Assembly (NCBI RefSeq): GCF_009852415.1
Contig: NZ_WOXS01000002.1
Location: forward strand, 3,636,001-3,700,000
Source of the DNA: Streptomyces sp. Tu 3180
Lineage (GTDB): Bacteria; Actinomycetota; Actinomycetes; Streptomycetales; Streptomycetaceae
Direction: 5' to 3'
Length of the DNA stretch: 64,000 nt
Part shown: positions 17,505 through 27,589 of the stretch, piece after piece
Layout: each line of letters begins with the position of its first letter
How positions within the stretch are numbered: position 1 is the first letter of the stretch
Notes under the pieces: model-generated
Database searches by the model: none
What the model was told of the DNA's origin: nothing
Seen by the model: only the letters and a program-made list of their open reading frames with translations
Translations under genes and position numbers: made by a program

Positions 17505-17534
17505 CACGGTCCGGGGGCGCACCCCCGGACCGTG
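17505..17534 (-). terminator. Hairpin terminator downstream of fruA
   Basis: Perfect 13-nt arms (CACGGTCCGGGGG and its complement) around a CGCA loop, 80 bp beyond the fruA stop. Confidence 0.85.
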
Positions 17535-17616
17535 ACAAGAGTGATCTATATCGCAGTCAGCGCGAACCGCCCACACTTCTCCAAAGGGACAGGCCCGACG
17601 CCCTCGCCGGCCGGTG

Positions 17617-19758
17617 CTACGCGGCCACCGGCTGCTTGGCCTGCGCCGGCGAGGCCGGCGCGCTCTCGCCGGGACCGGTCGTGCCCGCTCCCGCGGCCGG
17701 CTTGCGCAGGCTCTTCAGGACGACCACCAGGGCCGTCGTGACACAGACGCCCGCGGCGATGGCGATCAGGTAGAGGAACGGGTTGCCGATCAGCGGGACC
17801 ACGAAGACGCCGCCGTGCGGGGCGCGCAGCGTGGCGCCGAAGGCCATGGACAGGGCGCCGGTGACCGCGCCGCCCGCCATCGAGGCGGGGATCACGCGCA
17901 GCGGGTCGGCGGCGGCGAACGGGATCGCGCCCTCGGAGATGAAGGAGGCGCCCAGCACCCAGGCGGCCTTGCCGTTCTCCCGCTCGGTCCGGTCGAAGAG
18001 CTTGCCGCGGACCGTGGTGGCCAGCGCCATCGCCAGCGGCGGGACCATGCCGGCGGCCATCACCGCGGCCATGATCTTCATCGCGGAGTCGCCGGGGCTC
18101 GCGACGGCGATGCCGGCCGTGGCGAAGGTGTAGGCGACCTTGTTGACGGGACCGCCGAGGTCGAAGCACATCATCAGGCCGAGCAGGGCGCCGAGGAGGA
18201 CGGCGTTGGTGCCGGTGAGGCCGTTCAGCCAGTCGGTCATGCCCTTCTGCGCCTCGGCGATGGGCTTGCCGATGACCACGAACATCAGGAAGCCGACGAC
18301 CGCCGAGGAGATCAGCGGGATCACCACCACCGGCATGATGCCGCGCAGCGCCGCGGGGATGCGCACCCTCTGGATCGCGAGCACCACACCACCGGCGATC
18401 AGGCCGGCCGCGAGGCCGCCGAGGAAGCCGGCGCTGATGGTGAGCGAGATCGCGCCGCCGACGAAGCCGGGTACGAGACCGGGCCGGTCGGCCATGCCGT
18501 AGGCGATGTAGCCGGCCAGGACCGGGACGAGGAAGTTGAAGGCGACGCCGCCGATCTGGAAGAGCAGGGCGCCCCAGCTGTCGGCCTGGGTCCACACGAA
18601 GTGGTCCATGACCGACGGCGCCTTGTTGATCTCGTAACCGCCGATCGCGAAGCCGAGGGCGATGAGGAGACCGCCCGCCGCGACGAACGGGACCATGTAG
18701 CTGACGCCGGACATGAGCCACGTGCGCAGCCTGGTGCCGTAGCCCTCGCCGGATCCGCCGGTGCGCTCCACGGGCGTGCCGCCGGACGAGGCGGAGCCGT
18801 CGGGCGCGGCGGACGCGGTGGTCTCGCCGCGCCCGGCCCTGCCGCGGACCTCGGTGATCAGTTCCGCGGGGCGGTTGATGGCCGCCTTGACGCCGGTGTC
18901 GACGGTCGGCTTGCCCGCGAAACGGTCCTTCTCCCGTACGGGCACGTCGTGGGCGAGGATCACGCCGTCCGCCGCCGCGATCACGGCCGGGTCGAGCCGG
19001 GTGAACCCGGCCGATCCCTGCGTCTCGACGACGACCTCGACGCCCGCCTCCCGTCCGGCGTTCTCCAGGGATTCGGCCGCCATGTAGGTGTGGGCGATAC
19101 CGGTGGGGCAGGAGGTGACGGCGACGATCCGGAACGGGCGGTCCGCGCCGGCCCCGGTGTCGCCGGTGCCCGTGGCGGTGCCGGCGGAGGCCGCCGCCGG
19201 CACCGCCACGGAGTCTGCGGGGCCGGAGTCGGTACCGGCACCTGTTCCGGAGCCGGTCCCGGTCTCCGCCGGTGCCGTCGCCGCTCCCTCGGTGGTGCTC
19301 GCGCCGGCCGTGGGCGGCTCGTCCCCGCGGATGAGCGCCGCCGCGGCCGACGCGTCGTCCGCCGACCTGAGCGCGTCGGTGAACTCGGCGTTCATCAGCT
19401 GCCGGGCCAGCGACGACAGGATCGTCAGATGGGCGTCGTCGGCACCGGCCGGCGCGGCGATGAGGAAGATCAGGTCGGCGGGGCCGTCCGCCGCGCCGAA
19501 GTCGATCCCGGCGGCGCTGCGCCCGAAGGCGAGCGTCGGCTCGGTGACGTGCTCGCTGCGGCAGTGCGGGATGCCGATGCCTCCGTCGAGGCCGGTCGGC
19601 ATCTGGGCCTCGCGGGCGGCGACGTCGGCGAGGAAGCCCTCCAGGTCGGTCACCCGGCCCAGGGCCGCCATGCGTGCGGCGAGGGCGCGCGCCGCCGCTT
19701 CCTTGGTGTCGGCGGACAGGTCGAGGTCGACCAGGTCCGCGGTGATCATTTCGCTCAT
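17617..19758 (-). CDS. fruA: PTS fructose transporter subunit IIABC
   Basis: 713 residues. It takes up fructose and phosphorylates it to fructose-1-phosphate. The order is EIIA (residues 1-~145, phospho-His in GIGIPHCRSEHV), a Gly/Thr/Ala-rich linker, EIIB (phospho-Cys in AVTSCPTGIAHTYMAAE), a second linker, and the membrane EIIC domain (from ~350; includes SGVSYMVPFVAAGGLL and DLGGPVNKVAYTF). This fused layout is normal in Streptomyces. It follows fruK by 118 bp, and its hairpin terminator is at 17505. Confidence 0.95.
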   Translation of the reverse strand: MSEMITADLVDLDLSADTKEAAARALAARMAALGRVTDLEGFLADVAAREAQMPTGLDGGIGIPHCRSEHVTEPTLAFGRSAAGIDFGAADGPADLIFLIAAPAGADDAHLTILSSLARQLMNAEFTDALRSADDASAAAALIRGDEPPTAGASTTEGAATAPAETGTGSGTGAGTDSGPADSVAVPAAASAGTATGTGDTGAGADRPFRIVAVTSCPTGIAHTYMAAESLENAGREAGVEVVVETQGSAGFTRLDPAVIAAADGVILAHDVPVREKDRFAGKPTVDTGVKAAINRPAELITEVRGRAGRGETTASAAPDGSASSGGTPVERTGGSGEGYGTRLRTWLMSGVSYMVPFVAAGGLLIALGFAIGGYEINKAPSVMDHFVWTQADSWGALLFQIGGVAFNFLVPVLAGYIAYGMADRPGLVPGFVGGAISLTISAGFLGGLAAGLIAGGVVLAIQRVRIPAALRGIMPVVVIPLISSAVVGFLMFVVIGKPIAEAQKGMTDWLNGLTGTNAVLLGALLGLMMCFDLGGPVNKVAYTFATAGIAVASPGDSAMKIMAAVMAAGMVPPLAMALATTVRGKLFDRTERENGKAAWVLGASFISEGAIPFAAADPLRVIPASMAGGAVTGALSMAFGATLRAPHGGVFVVPLIGNPFLYLIAIAAGVCVTTALVVVLKSLRKPAAGAGTTGPGESAPASPAQAKQPVAA

Positions 19759-19876
19759 CGCGGGCTCCTTCGCACGCGTATCGCCCGTGCAGTGGGGTGG
19801 GCGGGGGGGACGGGGGTGCGGTGGGGGGTGACGGGGAGGAAGGGAAGGCGGGGGAGGGCTGCGGTCGTCCGGGCGT

Positions 19877-20824
19877 TCATGACACCGGCTCCTTCAGGAC
19901 GCGGTCCACCGGCACGTCCGCCGTGACGGTCACCGCGGCCGGGTCCAGGTCGGCCGGTGCGGGCATCACGCTGCCGGGCAGCCGGACGGCCGCCGCCCCG
20001 TGCGCGACCGCGGAGGCGAGCGCCTCCGGTCCGCGTCCGCCGGCGACGAGGAAGCCGGCCAGCGAGGAGTCGCCCGCGCCCACGTTGCTGCGGACCACGT
20101 CCACCGTCGCGGTGCCGAACCAGGCGCCGTCCTCGTCGACGAGCAGCTGTCCGTCGGCGCCGAGACTGGCGAGGACGGCCGCCGCGCCCGTCCCGCGCAG
20201 TTCCTCGGCGGCCTTCAGCGCGTCGCCCACGGTGGTCAGCGGGCGCCCCACGGCCCCGGCGAGCTCCTCGGCGTTCGGCTTCACGACGTCGGGCCGCTCC
20301 CGCAGGGCCGCGAGCAGCGCCGGCCCGGAGGTGTCCAGGGCGATGCGCACGCCGGCGGCGTGGGCCCGGGCGACCAGTTCGGCGTACCAGGAGGGCGCGA
20401 GTCCGCGCGGCAGGCTGCCGCAGCAGGCGATCCAGGCCGCGTCCCGCGACTGCCGCCGCACCGTCTCCAGGAGCAGCTCCTGCTCGGCCGCCGTCAGTTC
20501 CGGGCCCGGCGCGTTGATCTTCGTCAGGACGCCGTCCGCCTCGGCGAGCGCGATGTTGGAGCGGGTGGCCCCGGCGATCGGGACCGGCGCCACCTCGATG
20601 CCCTGCGCGTCGAGGAGGTCGGCGACCAGGGCGCCCGGTGCGCCGCCCAGGGGCAGCACGGCCACCGTGCGCCGGCCCGCCGCCGCGACGGCGCGCGAGA
20701 CGTTGACCCCCTTGCCGCCCGGGTCCACGCGTTCGCCGGTGGCCCGGACGACCTCGCCGCGGTCCAGCGAGGGGACCTCGTAGGTGCGGTCCAGGGAGGG
20801 GTTGGGGGTGACGGTGAGGATCAT
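19877..20824 (-). CDS. fruK: 1-phosphofructokinase
   Basis: 315 residues. It phosphorylates fructose-1-phosphate to fructose-1,6-bisphosphate. PfkB-family motifs are RVDPGGKGVNVSRAVAAAG near the N-terminus and VRSNVGAGDSSLAGFL near the C-terminus; the latter has the catalytic Asp. The start MILTVTPNPSLDRTYEV is at 20824 and overlaps the fruR stop by 4 nt (ATGA), so the two are probably co-translated. The frame extends far upstream only as a fruR shadow. Confidence 0.95.
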   Translation of the reverse strand: MILTVTPNPSLDRTYEVPSLDRGEVVRATGERVDPGGKGVNVSRAVAAAGRRTVAVLPLGGAPGALVADLLDAQGIEVAPVPIAGATRSNIALAEADGVLTKINAPGPELTAAEQELLLETVRRQSRDAAWIACCGSLPRGLAPSWYAELVARAHAAGVRIALDTSGPALLAALRERPDVVKPNAEELAGAVGRPLTTVGDALKAAEELRGTGAAAVLASLGADGQLLVDEDGAWFGTATVDVVRSNVGAGDSSLAGFLVAGGRGPEALASAVAHGAAAVRLPGSVMPAPADLDPAAVTVTADVPVDRVLKEPVS

Positions 20825-21582
20825 GCGCGTACCACTTCCGTGCCGCCGCGCCCGATCGCGGCGGCGTCGTCCGGGCTCAGCCCGCTGTCGGTGATCAGCA
20901 GGTCCACGTCGCTCAGGTCGCCGAAGCGGGCGAAGTGCTCCTGGCCGTGCTTGGAGGAGTCGGCGAGCAGCACCACGCGGCGGGCGGCGGCCATGGCCGC
21001 CCGCTTCACCGCGGCCTCGGCGAGGTCGGGGGTGGTCAGGCCGTGCTCGGCGGAGAAGCCGTTGGCGGCCACGAACAGCACGTCCGCGCGGATCTCGCCG
21101 TACGCGCGCAGCGCCCAGGCGTCGACGGCGGCGCGCGTGCGGTGCCGTACGCGGCCCCCCACGAGGTGGAGCTGGATGCCGGGGTGGTCGGCGAGGCGGG
21201 CCGCGACGGGCAGGCTGTGGGTGACGACGGTGAGGGAGAGCTCCACCGGGAGGGAGGCGGCCAGCCGCGCCACCGTGGATCCGGCGTCGACGATCACCGT
21301 GCCGTCGCCGGGGAGTTCGGCGAGGGCGGCCTTGGCGATGCGGTCCTTCTCGTCGGCCGCGGTCGTCTCGCGCTCGGCGAGGTCGGGCTCGAAGTCGAGG
21401 CGCCCGGCGGGGATGGCCCCGCCGTGCACCCGGCGGACCAGGCCCGCGCGGTCGAGGGCCTTTAGGTCCCGGCGGATCGTCTCGGCCGTCACCTGGAACT
21501 GCTCGGCCAGCGAGACCACGTCCACCCGGCCGCCGTCGCGGGCGAGCCGCAGAATCTCCTGCTGGCGCTCCGGTGCGTACAT
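20821..21582 (-). CDS. fruR: DeoR-family transcriptional regulator of the fructose operon
   Basis: 253 residues. A DeoR HTH (MYAPERQQEILRLARDGGRVDVVSLAEQFQVTAETIRRDL) is followed by the DeoRC sugar-phosphate sensor domain (IVDAGSTVARLA, VVTHSLPVA, LLADSSKHGQEHF). It is the first gene of fruR-fruK-fruA and presumably represses the operon until fructose-1-phosphate accumulates. That effector is inferred from the operon and family, not seen. Confidence 0.92.
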   Translation of the reverse strand: MYAPERQQEILRLARDGGRVDVVSLAEQFQVTAETIRRDLKALDRAGLVRRVHGGAIPAGRLDFEPDLAERETTAADEKDRIAKAALAELPGDGTVIVDAGSTVARLAASLPVELSLTVVTHSLPVAARLADHPGIQLHLVGGRVRHRTRAAVDAWALRAYGEIRADVLFVAANGFSAEHGLTTPDLAEAAVKRAAMAAARRVVLLADSSKHGQEHFARFGDLSDVDLLITDSGLSPDDAAAIGRGGTEVVRA

Positions 21583-21710
21583 GTCCGCTTGCCTCCGACC
21601 ATGCCCGAACGTGTGGTTTTGCTCGGAGCGTACGTCCGAATGTCCAGGAAGTAAACAGTCGTGAGTTCATCCGGGCACGAATGGGCGTCCGCTTGTATCC
21701 GCTTTCCGTG

Positions 21711-21780
21711 TCCGGTCATGCGTCCGGCCATGCGTCCGGCCATGCGTCCGGTGGTGTGGCCGGTGGTGTGGCCGGTCATG
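21711..21780. repeat. 12-bp tandem repeats (CATGCGTCCGGC / GGTGTGGCCGGT)
   Basis: Four copies of TCCGG(T/C)CATGCG followed by two of GGTGTGGCC. It sits between the fruR promoter region and the MFS terminator; no coding role is seen. Confidence 0.75.
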
Positions 21781-21832
21781 CAGGAAGGGCCCGGCGCCCC
21801 GTGGGTCCCACGGGGCGCCGGGCCCTTCCTGC
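21780..21832 (-). terminator. Very strong hairpin terminator
   Basis: Perfect inverted repeat with 26-nt arms around a single central T, starting with GCAGGAAGGGCCCGGCG. It lies 15 bp beyond the stop of the MFS gene at 21847. Confidence 0.9.
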
Positions 21833-21846
21833 GGTGCGGCGTGACC

Positions 21847-23358
21847 TCAGGACACGAGCTCGCGCTCCCGCTCCACCGCCGGGGCGGCCCCGGCCCCCTC
21901 CACGTGCTGCGCCGGGCGCTTCGGCAGGGCGAACATCAGCAGGAAGATCACGCCCATCACCGCGGCCACCCAGCCCAGCGCGTGCCGGAAGCCGTCCGTG
22001 AACGCCGGGCCGGCCTCGGCCGGGGCGAGCCGCTCGTCGATCACCCCGAAGAACACCACCGACACCAGGCCGAGCCCCAGCGCGTTCCCCATCTGCTGCA
22101 CGGTGTTGATCAGGCCCGACGCCGACCCGGCGTGCTCACGCGGCACCTCGGACAGCACCGCGTCGGTCAGCGGGGCCACGATCAGCCCCATGCCGACGCC
22201 CATGACCGTCAGCGGGAGCGCCATCTGCCAGGAGGCGATGGACTGGCCGTACCGCTCGGCCTCCCACATGTAGACCAGCACCCCGGCCGCCATCACCAGC
22301 GCGCCCGCCTGGAGCACCTTGCGCCCGTAGCGCGGGACCAGCAGCTGCACCGACATCCCGGCCGCCGCGGAGACGGCGAGGGAGAACGGCACGCCGGTCA
22401 GCCCGGCCCGCAGCGCGCTCCAGCCCAGGCCGATCTGCATGTACAGCGTCCAGACCAGGAAGAAGACGCCGAGGCCGATGCCGAACACCGTCTGCACCGC
22501 GATGCCCGCCGCGAAGCTCTTCACCCGGAACAGCGACAGCTCGATCAGCGGCGAGCCGTCCCGCGCGCTCTTGGTCCGCTCGTACGCCACCAGCGCCGCG
22601 AAGACCACGAGCGCGCCGGCCATCGACACGTACCCCCACAGCGGCCAGCCCAGCTCACGGCCGCGGGTCAGCGGGTAGAGCAGCATCAGCAGGGCCAGGG
22701 TGACCAGCGCGACGCCCACCAGGTCCAGCTTCAGGGCGCGCGGCGCCTTCGACTCGGTGATGAAGCGGCTGCCGAGGACCAGACCCGCGACGCCGACCGG
22801 CAGGTTGATCAGGAAGATCGGCCGCCACTCCAGGCCGAACAGGTTCCACTCGGTCAGCAGTGCGCCGAGCAGTGGCCCGGAGACCGCGCCCAGGCCGACG
22901 ATCGCGCCGAACAGTCCGAACACCTTGCCGCGTTCGTGCGCCGGGAAGGTCGCGTGCACGATCGACAGCACCTGCGGCACCATCAGCGCCGCCATGGCGC
23001 CCTGGAGGATGCGGGAGGCGACCAGCATCTCCGGGTTCACGGCGAGCCCGCACAGCGCGGAGGCGAGGGTGAAACCGCCGATGCCGACGAGGAAGATCCG
23101 CTTGCGGCCGTGGATGTCGCCGAGCCGGCCGCCGGTGACGAGCCCGGCGGCGAAGGCGAGCGCGTAACCCGCGGTGATCCACTGGATCTGGCTGAAGGTG
23201 GCGCCCTCGTCGCGCTGGATCGACGGGATCGCGATGTTGACGATCGTGACGTCGACGAGGTCCATGAAGGCCGCGGTCATCACGATCGCCAGGGCGAACC
23301 AGCGGCGGCGGTCGCCCTCGGCGGGCCGCGGTGCGTGCGGGGTCTCGGTGAAGGTCAT
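21847..23358 (-). CDS. MFS transporter, DHA2 (14-TMS drug/H+ antiporter) family
   Basis: 503 residues. MDLVDVTIVNIAIPSIQRD in TM1, TAGYALAFAAGLVTGGRLGDIHGRKR (motif A) and a second half with the GLGxxxxPL-type motif C region mark the EmrB/QacA group of exporters. It is divergently transcribed from a WYL-domain regulator with a 62-bp shared region carrying a palindrome, so the regulator probably controls it. The substrate is unknown. Confidence 0.92.
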   Translation of the reverse strand: MTFTETPHAPRPAEGDRRRWFALAIVMTAAFMDLVDVTIVNIAIPSIQRDEGATFSQIQWITAGYALAFAAGLVTGGRLGDIHGRKRIFLVGIGGFTLASALCGLAVNPEMLVASRILQGAMAALMVPQVLSIVHATFPAHERGKVFGLFGAIVGLGAVSGPLLGALLTEWNLFGLEWRPIFLINLPVGVAGLVLGSRFITESKAPRALKLDLVGVALVTLALLMLLYPLTRGRELGWPLWGYVSMAGALVVFAALVAYERTKSARDGSPLIELSLFRVKSFAAGIAVQTVFGIGLGVFFLVWTLYMQIGLGWSALRAGLTGVPFSLAVSAAAGMSVQLLVPRYGRKVLQAGALVMAAGVLVYMWEAERYGQSIASWQMALPLTVMGVGMGLIVAPLTDAVLSEVPREHAGSASGLINTVQQMGNALGLGLVSVVFFGVIDERLAPAEAGPAFTDGFRHALGWVAAVMGVIFLLMFALPKRPAQHVEGAGAAPAVERERELVS

Positions 23359-23378
23359 GTCCCGAAGCTATGACCCCT

Positions 23379-23399
23379 GTAGGACAGGTCGTGTCCTAC
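23379..23399. promoter_or_regulatory. Operator palindrome GTAGGACA-N5-TGTCCTAC
   Basis: Perfect 8-nt arms, 5-nt spacer, centred between the divergent MFS gene (start 23358) and WYL regulator gene (start 23421). It is likely bound by the WYL protein to control both. Confidence 0.7.
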
Positions 23400-23420
23400 T
23401 CCTGGGGCATCCTCGGATCC

Positions 23421-24395
23421 ATGACGACGGACACCCCCGCCCGGCTCCTGACGCTCCTCTCCCTCCTCCAGACGCCCCGCGAGTGGCCCGGCGGCGAGCT
23501 GGCCGAACGGCTCGGGGTCTCCCGGCGCACCATCCGGCGGGACATCGACCGGCTGCGGGAGCTCGGCTACCCCGTGCAGGCCACCCTCGGCGCGGACGGC
23601 GGCTACCGGCTGGTCGCCGGCAAGGCGCTGCCGCCGCTGGTGCTCGACGACGAGGAGGCGGTGGCCATCGCGGTCGGGCTGCGCGCCGGCGCCGGACACG
23701 CGCTGGAGGGCGTGGACGAGGCGTCCGTGCGGGCGCTGGCCAAGCTGGAGCAGGTGCTGCCCGCCCGGCTGCGCCACCGCGTCAGCACCCTCCAGGCCGC
23801 GACCACCCCGCTGACCAGCGGTGACGGGCCGAACATCGCCCCCGAGACACTGACCGTGATGGCCTCCACGGTGGCCGGGCACGAGCGGCTGCGGTTCGCC
23901 TACCGCGCGGCCGACGGCGCCGAGTCCCGGCGCCTGACGGAGCCGTACCGGCTGGTGTCGACCGGGCGGCGCTGGTACCTCGTGGCCTACGACCTCGACC
24001 GCGCCGACTGGCGCACGTTCCGCGTGGACCGGGTGAGCGAGCCGTTCGCGACCGGGGCGCGGTTCACCCCGAGGGAGCTGCCGACCGGGAGCGCGGCGGA
24101 GTACCTGCGGCGGTCCATGCACCGGGCGCAGGAGTCGTACGACCTCGTCGTCACCTTCGCCGCACCGGCCGAGGCCGTCGCGGCCCGGCTGCCGGGGTGG
24201 CTGGGCCCGCCCGAGCCGCTGGACGAGCGGAGCTGCCGGCTGCGCGCGACGGTGAGCGACGCCAAGGACTGGATGGCGGTGCGGCTGGCGATGCTCGGCC
24301 ACGACTTCACCGTGCAGGAACCCGCCGAACTGGTGGAACAGGTCAGGGAGCTCGGGGAACGGCTGAGCAGGGCGGCGGGAGCGGCGGGGCGGTGA
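23421..24395 (+). CDS. WYL-domain transcriptional regulator (YafY type)
   Basis: 324 residues. An N-terminal HTH_11 domain (LLTLLSLLQTPREWPGGELAERLGVSRRTIRRDIDRLRELGYPV) is followed by a WYL sensor domain (EPYRLVSTGRRWYLVAYDLDRADWRTFRVDRV) and the C-terminal WCX domain. The ATG at 23421 fits the family start; the frame is open 17 codons upstream into the operator. It is a likely local regulator of the divergent MFS exporter. Confidence 0.92.
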   Translation: MTTDTPARLLTLLSLLQTPREWPGGELAERLGVSRRTIRRDIDRLRELGYPVQATLGADGGYRLVAGKALPPLVLDDEEAVAIAVGLRAGAGHALEGVDEASVRALAKLEQVLPARLRHRVSTLQAATTPLTSGDGPNIAPETLTVMASTVAGHERLRFAYRAADGAESRRLTEPYRLVSTGRRWYLVAYDLDRADWRTFRVDRVSEPFATGARFTPRELPTGSAAEYLRRSMHRAQESYDLVVTFAAPAEAVAARLPGWLGPPEPLDERSCRLRATVSDAKDWMAVRLAMLGHDFTVQEPAELVEQVRELGERLSRAAGAAGR

Positions 24396-24420
24396 GGCAC
24401 CGCCCCGTCCGCCGGTCGTG

Positions 24421-25206
24421 TCACGCGCCCGCGGTCCAGTCCCCCCAGGGGAAGTCCCGCAGCGCCGCGAGGTTGGCCAACGCCAGCTCCGCCGGCCCTC
24501 GCGGGCCCCCGGGGGGACCGTCGCCCGCCGCCCATGCCTCCATGGCGGCGCGCACGGCGGAACCGGCGACGGCGGCGGCGAAGCGCAGCCGGGTGAGGGC
24601 GGCAACGTTGTCGGAACCGTACGGGAGCCGGCCGGCCGTCACCCGCCCCGCCGGCGCTCCCTCATCCCCCGTCGGCGCTCCGACGTCCCCCGTCGGCCCG
24701 CCCGGCGCGCGGCCGGCCCCCGCCCGCTCCGCCAGCACCTCCGCCAGGCTCCGCTCCGACGCCTGGCACACCTCGGCCCACACCCTGCGCAGGGACGGGT
24801 TCTCCTCGGCCAGCCGGATCAGGGTGCGCATCCACTCCCAGGAGGCCGCCGACACTCCGCGGCCCGGCGTCAGCGTGTGGCGCACGGCGTCCTCCAGGGC
24901 CTGCGGCAGGGGGACCTCCGCGGGCGCGGAGCGCACCGCCTCCACCCAGCGCTGGGCACCGGCCGCGTAGAGCGGGCCGACGGCCTCCTCCTTTCCGGCG
25001 AAGTACCGGTAGAAGGTGCGCGGCGCGATGCCGGCCGCCTGGGCGATGTCCTCGGCACGGGTGGCCCGCAGGCCCTGCCGGACGAAGAGACCGGCCGCCG
25101 CGCGGGCGATCTCCATACGGGTCTCGGCCTTGCGCCGCTCGGTCAGCGACGTCGCGTGACCGGACGCGGGAGGCGGAGGCGGTGTCGTCGGGGTGGTGCT
25201 GCTCAC
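24421..25206 (-). CDS. TetR-family transcriptional regulator
   Basis: 261 residues from the GTG at 25206. HTH: AETRMEIARAAAGLFVRQGLRATRAEDIAQAAGIAPRTFYRYFAGKEEA. The C-terminal domain is interrupted by a Gly/Ala/Thr-rich low-complexity insert with the duplicated GAPTGDVGAPTGDEGAPAG-like segments (residues ~180-200). It is convergent with the WYL gene. No obvious target gene is adjacent apart from its own promoter palindrome at 25228. Confidence 0.87.
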   Translation of the reverse strand: MSSTTPTTPPPPPASGHATSLTERRKAETRMEIARAAAGLFVRQGLRATRAEDIAQAAGIAPRTFYRYFAGKEEAVGPLYAAGAQRWVEAVRSAPAEVPLPQALEDAVRHTLTPGRGVSAASWEWMRTLIRLAEENPSLRRVWAEVCQASERSLAEVLAERAGAGRAPGGPTGDVGAPTGDEGAPAGRVTAGRLPYGSDNVAALTRLRFAAAVAGSAVRAAMEAWAAGDGPPGGPRGPAELALANLAALRDFPWGDWTAGA

Positions 25207-25227
25207 GCCCGGCAGGCTATGCCCATG

Positions 25228-25242
25228 TGGCACAATCTGCCA
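25228..25242 (-). promoter_or_regulatory. Small palindrome TGGCA-N5-TGCCA before TetR gene
   Basis: Arms of 5 nt with a CAATC spacer, 22 bp upstream of the GTG start. It is in the right place for an autoregulatory TetR operator, but short. Confidence 0.45.
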
Positions 25243-25320
25243 TCTGGCGGGCCACCCCGGGGTTCAGGTTCGGGGTGGCCCGCTCTCCAGCCGCGCCGGA
25301 ACGCGCCCGGACACGAAGAA

Positions 25321-25360
25321 GCCGGGCCCGGCGCCCGGGGGGAGGGGCGCCGAGCCCGGC
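25321..25360 (-). terminator. Hairpin downstream of hrdD
   Basis: Arms of 16 nt (GCCGGGCCCGGCGCCC, one mismatch) around an 8-nt G-rich loop. It is the best terminator candidate in the 507-bp gap between hrdD (stop 25714) and the TetR gene. The rest of the gap has no convincing gene. Confidence 0.65.
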
Positions 25361-25613
25361 TCTGGGAAGTCCCGGCGCCGGGGGGGTTGTGCGTCGGGAC
25401 GTGGCTCGGGTGTGACGTGGTTCAGGCGGGCGGGGAACCGGGGGCTCCCGGACCCGGGTTCCTGGGCTCGGAGTTCTTGTTCCCTGGGCCCAGCGGGTTG
25501 AAGCGGCGTGGAACCGCCATGTTTTGCGCGGTCTTTCGCCACCCGGCGTACGCGGCCGGGCCGGAAGTGCGGCCCCTCTCCCGCGTCGGCATGCGGCGAT
25601 CGTACGCCCTCGC

Positions 25614-25713
25614 GCGGCCCGCGCGACGGTGCCACCCGCTCCCGCGTGCCGCCGTCCGCCCCCGCACGGTCCGCGCGACGGTGGCGTCCGTCCGCGCGGC
25701 CCGCGCGACGGTG
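25614..25713. repeat. Interspersed CCGCGCGACGGTG repeats
   Basis: Three copies of a (GGC)CCGCGCGACGGTG unit immediately after the hrdD stop codon, spaced about 50 and 31 bp apart. The function is unknown. Confidence 0.6.
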
Positions 25714-26712
<999 letters not shown>

Positions 26713-26817
26713 GCGTGCTCCCTTGCGATGTGAGGTCAGCGGGTGGTCCTGCGGACGCTCGGCACGTCCGTCAGACCCTTCCGGACTCTGCTCGGGTGCC
26801 CTGCATCCGTGGGAAAC

Positions 26818-26843
26818 AACGACTGGAATCAGGACAGAATTCC
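26818..26843 (-). promoter_or_regulatory. SigR-type promoter of hrdD
   Basis: On the minus strand GGAAT (26843-26839), an 18-nt spacer and GTT (26820-26818) match the SigR consensus exactly. Transcription would begin near 26810, leaving a ~100-nt leader. Confidence 0.8.
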
Positions 26844-26907
26844 CAACCCGTCCTCCGATTTTTCTGATCATGCAGTACCCTGTCCGCCCACACAGGGAGG
26901 CGGGACC

Positions 26908-27423
26908 ATGTCGGAGCGTGCAGAGGTCCAGGTCAGGCCGGGAGTGGAGGGGGACCTGGAGGCCCTCACCGGCCTGTACAACCACTACGTGCGTGAGACG
27001 GCGGTCACATTCGACACCGTGCCCTTCGCCCCGGAGGAGCGGCGCCCCTGGCTGCTCTCCCACCCTGTAGACGGCCCGTACCGCCTGATGGTTGCCACGG
27101 GCGCCGACCCCCGGCGGATCCTGGGCTACGCCACGTCCAGCCCGTTCCGGGCCAAGCCCGCCTACGCGACCTCGGTGGAGACGACGGTCTACGTCGCCCC
27201 GGACGCCGGTCGGCGCGGCATCGGCACGCTGCTCTACAAGGCCCTCTTCGAGGCCCTGGCGGGCGAGGACCTGCACCGCGCCTACGCGGGCGTCGCCCAG
27301 CCGAACGAGGCCTCGACGCGACTGCACGAGCGCTTCGGCTTCCGGCACGTCGGCACGTACCGGGAGGTGGGCCGCAAGTTCGGCCGCTGGTGGGACGTGG
27401 CCTGGTACGAGAAGGAGCTCTAG
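26908..27423 (+). CDS. GNAT N-acetyltransferase, phosphinothricin acetyltransferase-like
   Basis: 171 residues. The fold and motifs match the Bar/PAT subfamily: YNHYVRETAVTFDT, SVETTVYVAPDAGRRGIGTLLYKALFEAL (acetyl-CoA site), PNEASTRLHERFGFRHVGTYREVGRKFGRWWDVAWYEKEL. It is divergent from hrdD across a 195-bp region. Many chromosomal PAT-like enzymes act on methionine derivatives or amino-acid analogues rather than phosphinothricin, so the substrate is open. Confidence 0.9.
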   Translation: MSERAEVQVRPGVEGDLEALTGLYNHYVRETAVTFDTVPFAPEERRPWLLSHPVDGPYRLMVATGADPRRILGYATSSPFRAKPAYATSVETTVYVAPDAGRRGIGTLLYKALFEALAGEDLHRAYAGVAQPNEASTRLHERFGFRHVGTYREVGRKFGRWWDVAWYEKEL

Positions 27424-27589
27424 CCGCTCCGCCCCCGCGAGCTCCGCCTACCCGGCAGGCCCCCGCCCGCCCGCGGCCCGGCGGCCCCGCACAGCCCGGC
27501 CCGGGACAGCCGGCACGGCCGCCCGGCCGGGTACGGTCCGCCGCGGCCCCGGTTACGGCCGGCCCGGCAGGGCCGCCCGGCACGGCCGC

